From Patiria pectinifera (taxonomy: Eukaryota; Echinodermata; Asteroidea; Valvatida; Asterinidae): 64,000 nucleotides of DNA. The position numbers and the translations under genes are program-made. The notes under the pieces are model-generated. The model had not been told where the DNA came from. It saw only the letters and a list, made by a program, of their open reading frames with translations, and did no database searches. The DNA lies in contig CM057141.1 in the NCBI GenBank assembly GCA_029964075.1, positions 8,866,001 through 8,930,000 on the forward strand, given 5' to 3'. Shown here piece by piece: positions 44,750 to 55,245 of the stretch (position 1 is its first letter; each line of letters begins with the position of its first letter).

Positions 44750-45853
44750 GAAACGATAAGAGGCACTGGATTTTTAGGAGTCCACATTTTATTGTGACAC
44801 CGGAAAAGTGTTTAAGACCAGCTAGCCATGTCTTTATCATCCGTTTAAGACTGGCCACGTGATGGGCTCTCGACCAATAGGAATGCGTAAACTGTCTTAG
44901 GTATTTATGAATATTAAATAATATGAAAACATTATCTAAACTGTATTATAGCCCGAGCGGTTATTGGAAAGGTGAAAGCGCCGTCGACCATTTACACGAT
45001 AAAACCAAAATCGATAAAAAGGTAATCCGAGATTGGCTTAAAAAACAAGCAATTTGGCAAATTTATCTACCGGGTCCCACGTATGTACCCAGGCCTACGA
45101 GTACTTCGCGAGAGTTTGAAACACCAAACGACTTTCACCAAATGGATGTGCTATACCTACCCTGGGATAAAGTAAAACGCAAGACTTATAGATACGCTTT
45201 GACGGTTGTTGACATTGCGAGTCGATACCACGAAGCAGAACCTTTGGTTTCTAAAATGGCGGATTCCACCCGAGATGCTATCATCAAGATTTACGCGAGT
45301 CTCCTTTGCGTTACCCTAAAACGTTGAGAGTAGACGCCGGTACCGAATTTAAAGGCGCTTTTAAACAATTGATGACCATAAAAAACGTCGAGATTATCGT
45401 AGGTGAACCCGGAAACCACCGATCGCAGGGTATCGTAGAAAGATTTAATCGAACGCTAGCCGAGAGACTGTTTGGTCATCAATACGCTCAAGAAATGTTA
45501 AATCCCGAGAGTAGAAACATGCAATGTGTCGAGTGATTACCCGGCGTGATCAAGGCTATAAATGACGAAACGACAAGATTATTAGCTAAAGCGCCGTCAC
45601 AGGCGGTTAAACTAGAACAGGTCCGGCAATCGCCGGCTAACCCCGTTAAAACAAAAGAGCAGAATTTACCGCAAGATGCTATGGTTAGATATTTATATTG
45701 CCCGGGTGAGCAAGAGGGGGGTACTTCGAGAAGAGCCACGGATCCCATTTGGAGCGTAGACATCTTCAACGTTGAAAAAAGAATGAGTTAATTTAAAATG
45801 GTTAACGGAAAAAAAGTGACGACGGGCCCCACGCTGTATTACCTGCAAGACGG
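44750..45853. repeat. Duplicated block A, copy 2
   Basis: Matches 42851-43954 along 1104 bp. On its right it continues into unique sequence carrying the integrase C-terminus and the PolB C-terminus, so this copy sits in the expected gene order. Confidence 0.9.
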
Positions 45854-45911
45854 CCCCAAAAGGAGTTTTGTTAGACAAGAGCTTCAAGTTGTATCCGAGG
45901 ACGCGCAATAA
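44923..45911 (+). pseudogene. Polinton integrase relic, copy 2
   Basis: Same core landmarks as copy 1 (QMDVLY, RVDAGTEF, GIVERFNRT). Unlike copy 1 it runs on to the family's usual end (TLYYLQDG, then KRSFVRQELQVV) and a stop at 45909-45911. The PolB relic on the opposite strand ends within a few bases of this stop, a tight convergent arrangement that is normal for this part of Polintons. Broken. Confidence 0.8.
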
Positions 45912-48900
45912 CCGCCGTAGTGACCAACCAAAAGCCAGCGTGTTTATACTGTCCGGTAAAATGTACCTCTTTGTGTCCAACAGACTCAACAATAGTTTAT
46001 TTTGAGATACGGTGTAAAGGATATGATTTTCTGACCTAATGTGAGTCATGGTTTTGTAATGAGATTTCTTGTTTAAGATGCAGTGGTAATAGTGTCGGTG
46101 TTTTAATTTCTTAGAGGTGACCGATTTTGTGACACCCTTGGCTTTTTTCAGGTTGATGTCAGCGGTTAAAATCGAGTTCATTTTAGGTCTTATACAACTC
46201 GTCTTTAAATTTACCGATCACTTTCTTATTGGTTGGGTCGTACAAAGGATGATCCGTCGGATAATTCGAAGGTCGTATTGTTGCCCGTTTTGCTGCATAT
46301 CTTTGTAGACATCGTCAGTGTAGACGCTTAAGAGTAAACTGTCCGTGTCCGTATACAGTAATCTGACTCGGTCTCCATACGTCGCTTTCATTCGATTAAT
46401 CGTACATCAGCATCTTTGAGAGATCCAAGATACTCACTCCCCAGTAGATAGGTTTGTTTAACATAGTTTTAGTCTTGTACTTTTTGACAAATGACAATTT
46501 GCATTCTGGAAATGACGTTGTTGTTTTGTAGCTCGTTTTTTTTGTATAATTTTTTCGTATTTATCTTGATCGTCATCGTTACTGTCTCTGAGTAGGTAAC
46601 CGTCAATACTGTTTCTGACGTTTTCCATCGTCTTACCAAACACGCTGTTATTCATCAGTTTAAAAAAGTCTTTTGTTCTAAGTTGCGTGTTTTTATCTAT
46701 GTAAGATGCCATCCAAGGCGCTTGTTTAAATTGCAGCACTCGATGCACCTTTTTCAGTTTCAAGCCGAGTTTGAGATACAACTGCAACGTGACATAGTGC
46801 AAAACATATTTTTGTTTAGGATTAAGGGTACACGTTAATTTTTGCACGTTGCTATTAGGTTCGGTATCTAATAACTCGTTTTGATAATCAGACATCCATT
46901 CTTTAGGTACCGTATGACTATGTTTTCCGGCGCTAGGGGATAATCGTTGTGTAGATCGTGAAGATCGTCTGGGTATTCTAAATCTACTTCAAAGCAATAA
47001 CCGGTGTTTGACGTTTTCCTGAGAGATAATATCTTGGACTCGGTAAACGTTTTTGTAGACGCCCATTTAAAGTCTTTGTAAGGCAGGTATTGACTCATGG
47101 CCCAGCCGTACAGATTGTTTGCATCAAGGTAGGTAATGTAACTCGACGGCTCGTTTGGATTATGGTCGGGTAGGTATTTGTTGTTGGCTTTGTGGTATCT
47201 CATACCACCCATGCTCGAGATACCACCTCTTTTTGCCTTTTCAAAAAATAAATGTTTGTCTAGGTCGGTCAACAACTCGAGTTTAACTTCCTAGTGTTTT
47301 AACAAGGCATCCCACGACAATCCTGGTGCTGTGTAGTAATTAGCTGGATCTAACGCGTAGTTTGTAATACACGTTTGCCTAAAGTTTTCAAATACACAAG
47401 CCAGTAATAACGTATTGGTAGTGACGTACAAATCGTGATATTCCCCCAAGTTTTTGACGTTAAACTCATTCCACGTCAGTTTAGCTCTGTCGTAGTCCTC
47501 TCGCGATATATTTTCGTCTTTTAGGCTACCGTAAAATTGTTCGATGGGGGGTAGGCTGGTCTCTTGAAATCTGTCAAACGAGTCCATGTATTCACATGGA
47601 TAAACTCCTTTTTGAAACAACGAGTCGATGTTTTGGCGATTAAAATGTTCTCTGAGTAGTTTAAACGACTCTCTTGGACAAGCTTTAGATTATCTATCCA
47701 ACGAAGACGCCATAAAATTAAATGAGTCTATAAATCGCATATTTCCAATCGAAAACGAAATATACTTTTCCGAATTTTTAGCGATAACTTGTATTTCCTT
47801 TTCGTCATCGTACTCTGAAATACTCTGCATGATCAAGTGAGCGTCGTAATTTTGCAGATTGGGAAAGACGACCGGTATGGAAGTAAAACCTGGTTCAACT
47901 TGTAATTTTAGATTGCAGTAGGCGTGCGCGGCACCTCTATATCTACCCGTGACGTGGCAGTGATCTCTCACCTTTCTAAATTTGTCGATTTTCTTTTTGC
48001 ATTCGAGACATTTAGACTCGATAAATCCATTTTTGTTTTCGTACTGATGTTCTTTCATTTGTTTTTCTGTTTTTGTTTTTTTTTGGTTTCTGGCACTGAC
48101 AGTTGCTCGAGTAATTGGGATAAATTGGTTTCTCACAAATCCAACACATGTTTGTTTTATCATGATGTTCTTTAGCTCGCTCGTTACATTTCATGGGTTG
48201 GGCTTTTAAATATGCAATTTATGTCGCTTTGTATTTTTAACATTTTATTTACAAACTTTGATGCAGCATCTTTACCTCTATAAGTCTCTTGATACGCATT
48301 GGTGCCATCACATCTAACTACTACCAACGAGTAACCGCTTGCTTTGTGAATGGTTGTCTTTTGCGTGTTGTCCTTTTTATTGTCCGAGTTTTTTTCTAAT
48401 ATCGATTCAAAGTCGGCGTAAACTACAAACGGTGCTTTTTGTTTAAACGTGTAGTTTTTAAATTCTAATATTGGCACATCGTTTTCGTCGACTATCCACT
48501 CGTTATTTACATATTTTCGCTTAGCGGTAGGAAATACAATCTTTGACGGATGTGTATCTATACCATTACAATCGGTCATGTGTCTATCTAATTTTACTTG
48601 CGTTCTATAATGACTCCGGCACCTTCGACAAAAATATTTCTTACTTTTATCTTTTGTAACGTTGTGAATCAATCGCGAAAAATTATTTATCCAGCAGTAG
48701 TGATGCTTGTCGCCCTCAGGAAACAAAAACAGATCGATTGGTCATGACTCTGCTTTGTAGTTTTTAGACACGTATAATGGATATATTTCCCCATCATAAC
48801 CGTATACGTTTATCGTTAAATTATTTTGTCTTTCTATCTTTGGAATCTGGTCGATCGGTGTTGGAAAGTCTACGCCTTTAAATTCGAGTCCGTCATCTTT

Positions 48901-49748
48901 GGTGTATACAACTGGTTTTTCTTTATGAATTTTATATTTAGGATCGTTTTCATTTTTTATTTTATCAGTGTACAAGCCAAGAGCCGCTCTCAAACACCGT
49001 CTCAAACACTCGTCGTCTTTGTTTTTAATGTTTATCATCGCCGTTTTCTGTTTGATACATTTTGGTAGGTCTATGTAAGAACTACCCCTCACGGGATTAA
49101 ACCTGTTGAATGTACAACGCCATTATCTTTTTTAAAACCCAACCCGATCCTTGATTCGTATACCTTTCATCCTTTCTAAATAGCTGGTCGATGTCTTCTT
49201 TTAAAACAGGTCTGTTTTATTTGACTTTGATTTAAAACGACTCTCTTATCAGTAAAATGTGTAGCTTCGATCATTTCGATCGTACCATCCGGTTTGGTTT
49301 TTTTGTATTTTATTTTTATTGCGAGCTCTACTTTTAAACCTCTTAGCTCTCTCAATTCTGACTTGATTTTATTTACAATTTGATCTTTATGCGTATCAAA
49401 AAATCTGACTCAATCGTCGTTAAAAAGTCTAGGAATTAGTTCCCAGTTTTTAAAGTTGTTTCTAAATTTCCTCGTTGCTCTAAACTCAGTCTCTTGAAAA
49501 TCCTCGGGTTGCCTAGAGTTTTGAATCGCCGAGAGTAAATCTTTTTCCAAAAATCTACCATTATAACCCGACGGGTTATATTCTAGATCGTAATCGTCTA
49601 CAATCTGTTTGAGCTCATGTAGTGTCTTTTTCCTCAAGTTTTTAAATTGAGCTTTGTAGTTTTTTATCCCATTGATGTAGATTTTACACGTAATAGCAAC
49701 ATTTTGATTGTACGGTATATTATATCGCTGGACGTAATCGCGCAGCAT
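45912..49748 (-). pseudogene. Polinton protein-primed family B DNA polymerase relic
   Basis: Landmarks on the minus strand from right to left: an N-terminal part (INIKNKDDECLRRCLRAALG, IPKIERQNNLTINVYGYDGE), a C2H2-like finger (YFCRRCRSHYRTQVKLDRHM), exonuclease motif I (FVVYADFESILE), a Cys/His cluster (VRDHCHVTGRYRGAAHAYCN) with NLQNYDAHLIM, exonuclease III-like EYHDLYV, polymerase motif A (YLDANNLYGWAMSQYLP) and motif B (FFKLMNNSVFGKTMENV). The C-terminus (YHCILNKKSHYKTM, KRYILPDSINTLAFG) follows. The enzyme would copy the element by protein priming at its TIRs. The relic is split by several breaks. One internal segment is also present as block B copy 1. Confidence 0.88.
46955..47750. repeat. 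Duplicated block B, copy 2
   Basis: In its expected context within PolB; partner of 43955-44749 at an offset of 3000. The few differences I can read are one single-base length change and three or four substitutions. Confidence 0.9.
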
Positions 49749-49867
49749 GGCTTTATTTCATCTAGACAATCCCTTAACAATTGGCCTGATTGTATTCATC
49801 ATTTATTTGTATATCAATATAATTTTTTAAATTTTTTAAGAGGTCAGACTTTTGGATTTATAAGCAA

Positions 49868-50089
49868 TTAGACACATCGGCCAGTGAGAGAGAGATCTTC
49901 AATACGAGAGATATTGGGCCCGGTTTTGGCTTGATTCCGAGACTGAGATATTGGGAGAGGAGGGATATATTGGGAGGGAGATATATTTGGAGAGAGGGAG
50001 ATATATTCGGGGGAGGGGGAGATCTATTTGGGGGAGAGGGGGATCTATTTGGGAGGGGTAAAGTCTGGTACCCACCCCCCACTCCTACT
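49868..50089. repeat. Polinton right terminal inverted repeat
   Basis: Reverse complement of the left TIR, longer because the inner purine-rich unit (GGGGGAGATCTATTTGGGGG) is repeated more often. Variation in unit number between the two ends is the main difference visible. Confidence 0.9.
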
Positions 50090-50094
50090 ATAGA

Positions 50095-50317
50095 TACAAT
50101 CTTTAACTCTTTCTTAAGTAACTTAATCCGAATTTTTTCCGTTCTTAAGTAGCATTTTTGGTATCAGGGAGTCAATCTCAACACTTAAGTCCAAAAACGG
50201 CGCTTGTGCGCAACATGTTAATTAAACTCAAAATTTTGGACACTTGACCATGGTCCCCTGACCCCCATCCGACCTAGGGCAACTTAAGAATGGAAATTTC
50301 AGAACTACCCCTCGACG
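50095..50317. other. Unrecognised block X, right part
   Basis: Continuation of the non-Penelope, non-Polinton sequence after the right target duplication. It contains TTCTTAAGTAACTTAA, CTTAAGTAGC and AACACTTAAGTCC, so CTTAAG recurs three or more times. Penelope-like coding resumes at about 50318. Confidence 0.5.
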
Positions 50318-51085
50318 GGCAATCGATTGGTACCATCAAACCATTTGTGCTCAAATTGTTAATTAAACTCAACCTAGCTCCTGGTCTACTACTCGGCCTG
50401 ACAGATTATCATTGCAAGAACTCAAGACAGTTAGCAGAGGAACTATCAGCCACCCGAGTCCTGGAAGATGAAATTTTGATCTCGCATGACGTAGTATCAC
50501 TTTCACTAATACACCGGTTCAATGCACATTGGAGATAGCCCGTGCTCGTCTAGAAGAAGATCCCACCCTGAGACAGCGGACCCTACTCAGCATAGAAGAC
50601 TACATGAAACTACATCATGAAACTACTTGAGTTCGTCTCTAATACCACTTACTTCTTGTTTAAAGGAACAAACTACAAACAGAAGACTGGGTTTGCTATG
50701 GGAGACCCTTGTCAGCCATCATGGCCAACCTTTTCATGGAAGATCTGGAAGGAAAGGCAATCCCCCAAGCACCAGAGATGTGTAAGCCCAGTCTTTGGAA
50801 GAGATATGTTGATGTCATCTTGGAGAAAGTAAAGAAAGCGATGACGGGAATGCTGACAGAGATTCTGAACACCATTGATGACACTGGCAACATCAAGTTC
50901 ACGGTGGAGGAAGAAAAAGAGGGGAAGTTGGCTTTCTTGGACACCTTGATCGTCAAAAAAACGGATGGTAGCGTCAAGCTCCAAGTATACAGGAAGCCAA
51001 CCCACACTGACCAGTATTTGATGTTCAGCCTGTACAACACAAACTATCAGTAGTGAGAACCCTATTGGATAGGAAGACTAACATC
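50318..51085 (+). pseudogene. Penelope-like reverse transcriptase core relic
   Basis: Plus-strand pieces: GLTDYHCKNSRQLAEELSAT then ISHDVVSL near 50400-50510; LLEFVSNTTYFLFKGTNYKQ then KTGFAMGDP near 50620-50710; AIMANLFMEDLEGKAIPQAP, KLAFLDTLIVKKTDGSVK and LQVYRKPTHTDQYLMF to about 51040. The order (LTDYHCKNS, HDV.SLFTN, Y.Q..G..MG, RY.DD, FLD..I......YRKPTHTD.YL) is that of Penelope-like RTs. Together with the part left of the Polinton this is one element. It is broken. Confidence 0.85.
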
Positions 51086-51393
51086 ATAAGATGGAATTTT
51101 GCATCGGGGTGATATAAATCAAATTAGGTTTTGCCCTTCACCGACGCTTTTAAACACTGTATACTCAGTGTGTTACCTCCCGAGTGAAAGTTGGAAAAAA
51201 TCACTCGGGTGGGACTCGAACCCACGACCGCCTGCTTTCTAGTGCAGATGTCTTACCACTCGACCACCGAGCTAACGGGATCGGTTGGCTGGTTCGAATC
51301 TCATGTACATAGCAGCGGGTACCGCATAAACTATTATAAGGTGGAATTTGGCATCGGGGTGATATAAATCAAATTAGGATTTGCCCTTCACCG
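51086..51393. mobile_element. TRIM-like 308 bp element with direct terminal repeats and an internal tRNA-like sequence
   Basis: The segment starts and ends with a 58-60 bp direct repeat (51086-51145 and 51336-51395, offset exactly 250, three mismatches): ATAAG(A/G)TGGAATTT then GCATCGGGGTGATATAAATC and TTTGCCCTTCACCG. It is flanked by ACATC on both sides (51081-51085, 51394-51398), a 5 bp target duplication. Both flanks are Penelope coding sequence, so insertion into the Penelope element is clear. The centre has a tRNA-like sequence on the minus strand. Terminal direct repeats, tiny size and a 5 bp duplication fit a terminal-repeat retrotransposon in miniature; a SINE mobilised together with flanking repeats is the alternative. 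Confidence 0.7.
51201..51273 (-). tRNA. tRNA-like sequence with Pol III terminator (pseudo-tRNA or SINE promoter)
   Basis: Read on minus: acceptor AGCTCGG pairs with CCGAGTG except at the end; D-arm GTC/GAC encloses GAGTGGTAA; anticodon stem TCTGC/GCAGG holds an eight-base loop containing CTAGAAA; T-arm GTGGG/CCCAC holds TTCGAGT; a discriminator A is followed at once by TTTTTT. The A-box-like GGTCGAGTGGTAAG and B-box GGTTCGAGTCC are both good. The D-arm and CTAGAAA loop resemble tRNA-Ser(AGA), but the variable loop is short and the anticodon loop has one base too many, so a working tRNA is unlikely while Pol III transcription is plausible. Confidence 0.55.
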
Positions 51394-51398
51394 ACATC

Positions 51399-52075
51399 GT
51401 CACTGAAGAGGAGGATAAGATCAAGGAAGCCGAGCATGTCAAGACAGTATTAAAGAACTGCGGCTACCCTAATTGGACACTTGAAAAAGTAGAGCAGGAC
51501 ATCATCAGGAAAAACGACAAAACACAAGAAGACAAAGGGAGAAAGATAACCAAACTCAGGAACGAACAGAAAGCAATAGTGGTACTACCATATGTAAAGG
51601 GTGTGTCAGAGAGGATACAAAGGTCTGTGAAGAAACATGGAGTGAAATGTCCTGTCAAGCCACATCGCACACTCAGGCAACTCCTAGTACATCCCAAAGA
51701 CAAGATTGAAAAGAACAAAAATGTGGCGTGGTATACGTAATTCCATGCCAGTCATGCCAACTATCCTACATCGGGGAAACGGGAAGAAAATTCGGCACGC
51801 GGTTCGAAGAACATAAGACCAAATTAAAAAAGCTAACATCCTGAACCATGTCGAGGGCTAGAAAAACATCAACAGTAGGGAAAAATACACAATCGGCCAT
51901 AACAGAACACGCTAGAGACAACAATCATGTGATGAATTGGGCAGATTGTGAAATCTTGCACAGTGAGGGCGACAAATTTAGACGTTGGATACGGGAAAGT
52001 CTATGGATAAGGAGACGATGATCAACTCTTAACAGAGATGAGGGAGGGTATGAACTGTCACACATATGGTACCCC
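51399..52075 (+). pseudogene. Penelope-like C-terminal region with GIY-YIG endonuclease relic
   Basis: Resumes directly after the TRIM-like insert with VTEEEDKIKEAEHVKTVLKN. It continues with VLPYVKGVSERIQRSVKKHG, a cysteine pair C..C before YIGETGRKFGTRFEEHK (the GIY-YIG variant of Penelope-like elements, which nicks the target for priming), and the typical tail AITEHARDNNHVMNWADCEI then LHSEGDKFRRWIRESLWIRR and GYELSHIW. It is broken. Confidence 0.85.
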
Positions 52076-52088
52076 CTCATACCCCAAG

Positions 52089-52264
52089 TACCACCCCGGG
52101 GAGGACACAATCGGCCAGACCACCATCTAGTGGCCGCAACAGGAAACAGCGCCACCAACCGACTGGTGGTGCTTCGTTCTGAAGATGGACTAGTAAAACT
52201 AGTTGAAACGTAAACGAAACTACGTAAGTAATTGGCTGTGTTTATAGAAAATTCATTTACAAAG
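52089..52264 (+). repeat. Penelope right terminal repeat
   Basis: A direct copy of about 34211-34390: GTACCACCCCGGGGAGGACA, TAGTGGCCGCAACAGGAAAC, ACTGGTGGTGCTTCGTTCTG and TAATTGGCTGTGTTTATAGA. Similarity stops at ATTTACAAAG, which I take as the right end of the element. Confidence 0.85.
52179..52226 (+). ncRNA. Hammerhead ribozyme-like motif, right terminal copy
   Basis: CTGAAGA, then a GACTAGT-AAA-ACTAGTT hairpin, GAAACGTA, a short loop and TACGTA: the CUGANGA and GAAA core elements are intact and stem III can form 5 bp. It is the best preserved of the three copies in this element. Stem I pairing is not obvious from the local sequence. Confidence 0.5.
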
Positions 52265-52419
52265 GACTTATTCTCAGACTGATATAAAACACACAACACA
52301 CAATCATTTTTGTTTGTATGTAATTTGCCACAGCTATTTATTCAACACAACATTGCCAGATACCATGGGCAAACTGGCAAAGAAATACAATATAGTGGGA
52401 TACACCGGATCCCCTGGGT

Positions 52420-52690
52420 TGACCAGACCCAGCCATGAAAAGGGCACACCAGGCCCACCAAATATAGGTCACACAAAATCCTGAAATTATGGCACACCAG
52501 GCCTATCATATATAGGTCATACCATACCTAGGTCACACGATATCCGGAAATTCGGGAAATTAAACCAGACCCTGGTACATAGGGTACCAGACCCAGCCAT
52601 GAATAGGGCACACCAGGCCCACCATATATAAGTCACACCAGACCCTAATAAAGAGGGCACACCAGACCTAGTTACATAATGGAAGAAAAT
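52420..52690. repeat. GGCACACCAGGCCCACCA-type minisatellite
   Basis: Degenerate units containing GGGCACACCAGGCCCACCA, TATATAGGTCACACCAGACC and CCAGACCCAGCCATGAA alternate four to six times at roughly 35-40 base spacing. Confidence 0.8.
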
Positions 52691-52691
52691 C

Positions 52692-52994
52692 TTGAATACA
52701 AATACCAAAATTGAACTATTAATAAACAAATCAGGCACAGGATGTTCCCCCACTTCACGCAAGGAGCTACAAGAGGAATGGCCCCTAGTGAACCTCCAGG
52801 GAGCCATTACAGTGCCTGTCACAACAAATTTAAACTGTCATAGTATATTTACATTGTATGATAGGGCAATTAATAGTGAATTTAATAAAGTTATTGGCCG
52901 TTATGATACTGATAGGGCAATGAAAATGTTTAACCTGTGTCTGTCTAATTCCCGCCAGAAAATCATCCCCCGACTGAACCAACGGGAGGAATAA
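52692..52994 (+). CDS. Unrecognised open frame (100 codons), doubtful
   Basis: The frame starts with ATG just after the minisatellite and ends REE-stop. Content is ordinary-looking (VNLQGAITVPVTTNLNCHSI, then INSEFNKVIGRYDTDRAMKM), without low complexity, which is why I list it. I recognise no domain. It may be a decayed transposon exon, a host exon, or chance. No upstream promoter or splice evidence beyond a T/A-rich context. Confidence 0.2.
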   Translation: MNTNTKIELLINKSGTGCSPTSRKELQEEWPLVNLQGAITVPVTTNLNCHSIFTLYDRAINSEFNKVIGRYDTDRAMKMFNLCLSNSRQKIIPRLNQREE

Positions 52995-54235
52995 TCGCCT
53001 CTTGGTACACATCCAAGAAACGCATGGAATTCAGTAAGGCATAAGACGTTTATTCCTACTGCAACAGCAGAAAAGCTAAAAAAGATTTTTGTCCCACACG
53101 ATTACCCTACGAATGGAGGTGATGGGGTGGAGGTAGGTGATGGGGTGGAGGTAGGCAATTTGAAAGAAAATTATACTCATTGTGCATCACACAATGGGCT
53201 GTGACAAAGTGAGCCTAAAGTTGCACTTTCTTTTCCCACCAAAGTCAACCAGTAATATAAGAAGCTGCCCCATTGGCTGAAAGTTTGATGTAACATGAGT
53301 TCTCATTGGTCTAATCCTTCTGTTTTGATTGGCTGACACAGTATGCATAAATTAACACAGGATAATGTTTACAATCCTGTATTTTTTCACAAAAAGTAAA
53401 ATTGCATTTTAAGTAAGAAATCCTAAACCAAATCTGAACATACATGCATGGAAAGAAAGCTGCTAAAAAGTTTTTCACTTGAGAAGCTGATACTGTGCAG
53501 AATCTTTTATTTTCCATCCCATTTGTAATGTCATTTGTGAAGTCAACATATTTACCCATCCTCACACTCTGTCCTTTAAAGAATTGCTACAAATTTATTG
53601 ATCTTTCAATGAGGCAAAAACACACAGCTAAAGATACAATGGTTTTCTGTGTCACAAAGTGCAGTGTCCTTTTATAAGTGGAACTTCACTCAAAAGCTTA
53701 ACACACACACACAGCCTACAAGTAGAAATGCATATTCATAAAAAAGTTTGCCAACTCAGCAGCTGATTGGTTGCTCAAGATAGCTCACTATCCTGTGTTG
53801 CCACAAGGGCCAAGTTCGCGCAAGGACTATAGTTGACCAATGGTTAACTAACGTTTGCCCGAACTCTGTCTAGTCGACGGTGGTTGACTACGCTAGTTGA
53901 CTAGTTGGAACCTGCCTACTGGGATTGGTTGCTTCGCTGGTAACCAATAGCCGTGCACATTCATAACGCTAGCAGAGAGCCAGGATCCAGAAGTTTTGCG
54001 ATGATATTTTGACCAGCGTTTGACTAGAGATGTTCGCACGTTGCTATCAGTGCCCAGGCGTAAGGTACGTCACAAATCAACCACTAGTCGACTAATGGTC
54101 CTTGCCCCAACTTGGCCTAAGTTTGCAATGGCATTTTGTGCAGTAAATCTTTACAAAGGTATGCATGCCATGCATGCCTGCACAGTGTGTTTCCAAATAG
54201 TGGAATTCTACTGTGGGACTTCGATAGCAAAGATA
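52995..54235. other. Anonymous stretch
   Basis: No gene supported. Contains a two-copy 19 bp tandem repeat (GGTGATGGGGTGGAGGTAG) at about 53120-53157, a short (CA)n run near 53702 and scattered CTAGTCGAC-like palindromes at 53860-53910 and 54080-54100. Confidence 0.45.
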
Positions 54236-55245
54236 AGGCCAAAAAAAGGAATAGTTCTGCTTCCGGTTACCCGACCGACCCTATTTTTAGGCTGCGACCC
54301 TAAAAAATTTATCGGCAATTCCAAAAAAAAATTAAAAATAAAAAAATTGAATAAATAAAAATAAAATCCGTCTTTTCTGTCTTCACAAAATACCTCTCAA
54401 CAACCCTTTTGCATCCAAAAATGCTTGTATTTGTTTTCTTACTTACATTCGCTTTTTTCAAAAGAAACCTCCGTCATTACAAATTCGCTTCGCGATATAA
54501 CTGTTTCGCAATTCGATGTTACGCACGGTGACTATAATCACGTGGCAAAGACTGGTTCCCGCCACGCCGCCGCGCAGGGGCCAATTTGGAAGACAAAATG
54601 AAAATGCGGTAACCAGTCCATAGCTAGCTATGCGACCGATAGCACGCTTTCAGTACAGTGCAGGCCACTTTCAACTGGTCGGATTCGACATAGTAAAAAT
54701 GCCAAGAAAACACCGATGGGAAGAGAACATTTTTGCAAGTTAATTTACAGAATTGATCTAGCTTGTCTATGTATGTATTTTCTGTGTTCAAGAGTTCATT
54801 TTGAGATCGCACTACTCGTATTTGGAGTGATATGTGCCGCGTGTTTCCCGAAATTGTTGACCGTTAAAAACAGGTCTGTCGGCCCATGGCGGGCCGCTCG
54901 CCACACATGCTCGCATCACACACCTCGGAGTTTTGGCCAGCTCCCCGCGTCTTGACTAGCGTTGTGCATATGGTGCGAACGGCCTGAATTTTCCATAATT
55001 TTTTGAAATTATCGAACGTAAATATATTGACAATAATTAAAGGTAGGTTTTACTCACTTTTTGTTGCCTTTTCGTGTATAGCTTTCGTAGTGCAATAGAA
55101 ATAGTTCAGGCTAAAACTTCGCATATAATTGAATACCCCATTCAATCTGCATAAAAAAAATTGGCAAAAAAAAAAAAAATTCCGACCGACCGACCCTATT
55201 TTTGAAAGGCATGTAATCGGAAGCAGAACTTTTTTTTTTTTGCCT
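54236..55245. mobile_element. ~1 kb MITE, AGGCCAAAAAA family, copy 2
   Basis: The left end AGGCCAAAAAAAGGAATAGT then TCTGCTTCCGGTTACCCG is inverted at the right end (TAATCGGAAGCAGAACT, T run, GCCT). Sub-terminal CCGACCGACCCTATTTTT occurs near both ends. The interior closely matches copy 3 (56634-57668), including CACAAAATACCTCTCAACAA, TGGTTCCCGCCACGCC and TGCCAAGAAAACACCGATGG. No transposase domain is recognised. A short ATG frame (MPRKHRW) is shared, possibly an exon fragment of an autonomous parent. Confidence 0.8.

Larger units (their letters stand above)
35629..50089. mobile_element. Polinton (Maverick) fossil, ~14.5 kb
   Basis: Termini AGTAGGAGTGGGG and CCCCACTCCTACT open long terminal inverted repeats. 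TATAGA lies on both sides (35623-35628 and 50089-50094, with one base of ambiguity at the right boundary), as expected for the family's 6 bp target duplication. Inside are relics of the family's core genes: integrase, protein-primed PolB, packaging ATPase, major capsid and a penton-like protein. The genes are oriented in two blocks, with 37.7-42.4 kb mostly on minus, integrase on plus and PolB on minus. I did not find the cysteine protease. The copy is broken, with roughly a dozen or more interruptions across its genes. It is younger than the Penelope element it sits in. Confidence 0.9.
34041..52264 (+). mobile_element. Penelope-like element, interrupted by nested insertions
   Basis: The element is recognised by its coding parts on both sides of the Polinton. 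On the left are a conserved N-terminal region and the ILMPADKG motif. On the right are LTDYHCKNS, HDVVSL, a KTGFAMGDP-type segment and a YIGETGR GIY-YIG-type segment. Its ends form the family's typical terminal arrangement: an inverted copy at the left and a direct copy at each side of the coding region. Its own sequence is about 34041-35433 plus 50318-52264, minus the 308 bp insert at 51086. The copy is broken by several changes in addition to the insertions, and it is older than the Polinton inside it. Confidence 0.85.

Noticed and set aside
51201-51273. Intact, functional tRNA gene
   Set aside because: Acceptor end mismatch, an oversized anticodon loop and location inside a small repeat element argue for a tRNA-derived promoter unit rather than a working tRNA.
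52830-53012. Link between the 52692-52994 frame and the unknown Polinton ORF at 35993
   Set aside because: Both are unrecognised, but I see no shared motif, and the former lies outside the Polinton and the Penelope element.
53860-54110. Cluster of CTAGTCGAC/GTTGACTAG palindromes as a transposon end pair
   Set aside because: Several short palindromes occur, but no consistent long inverted ends or target duplication could be placed.
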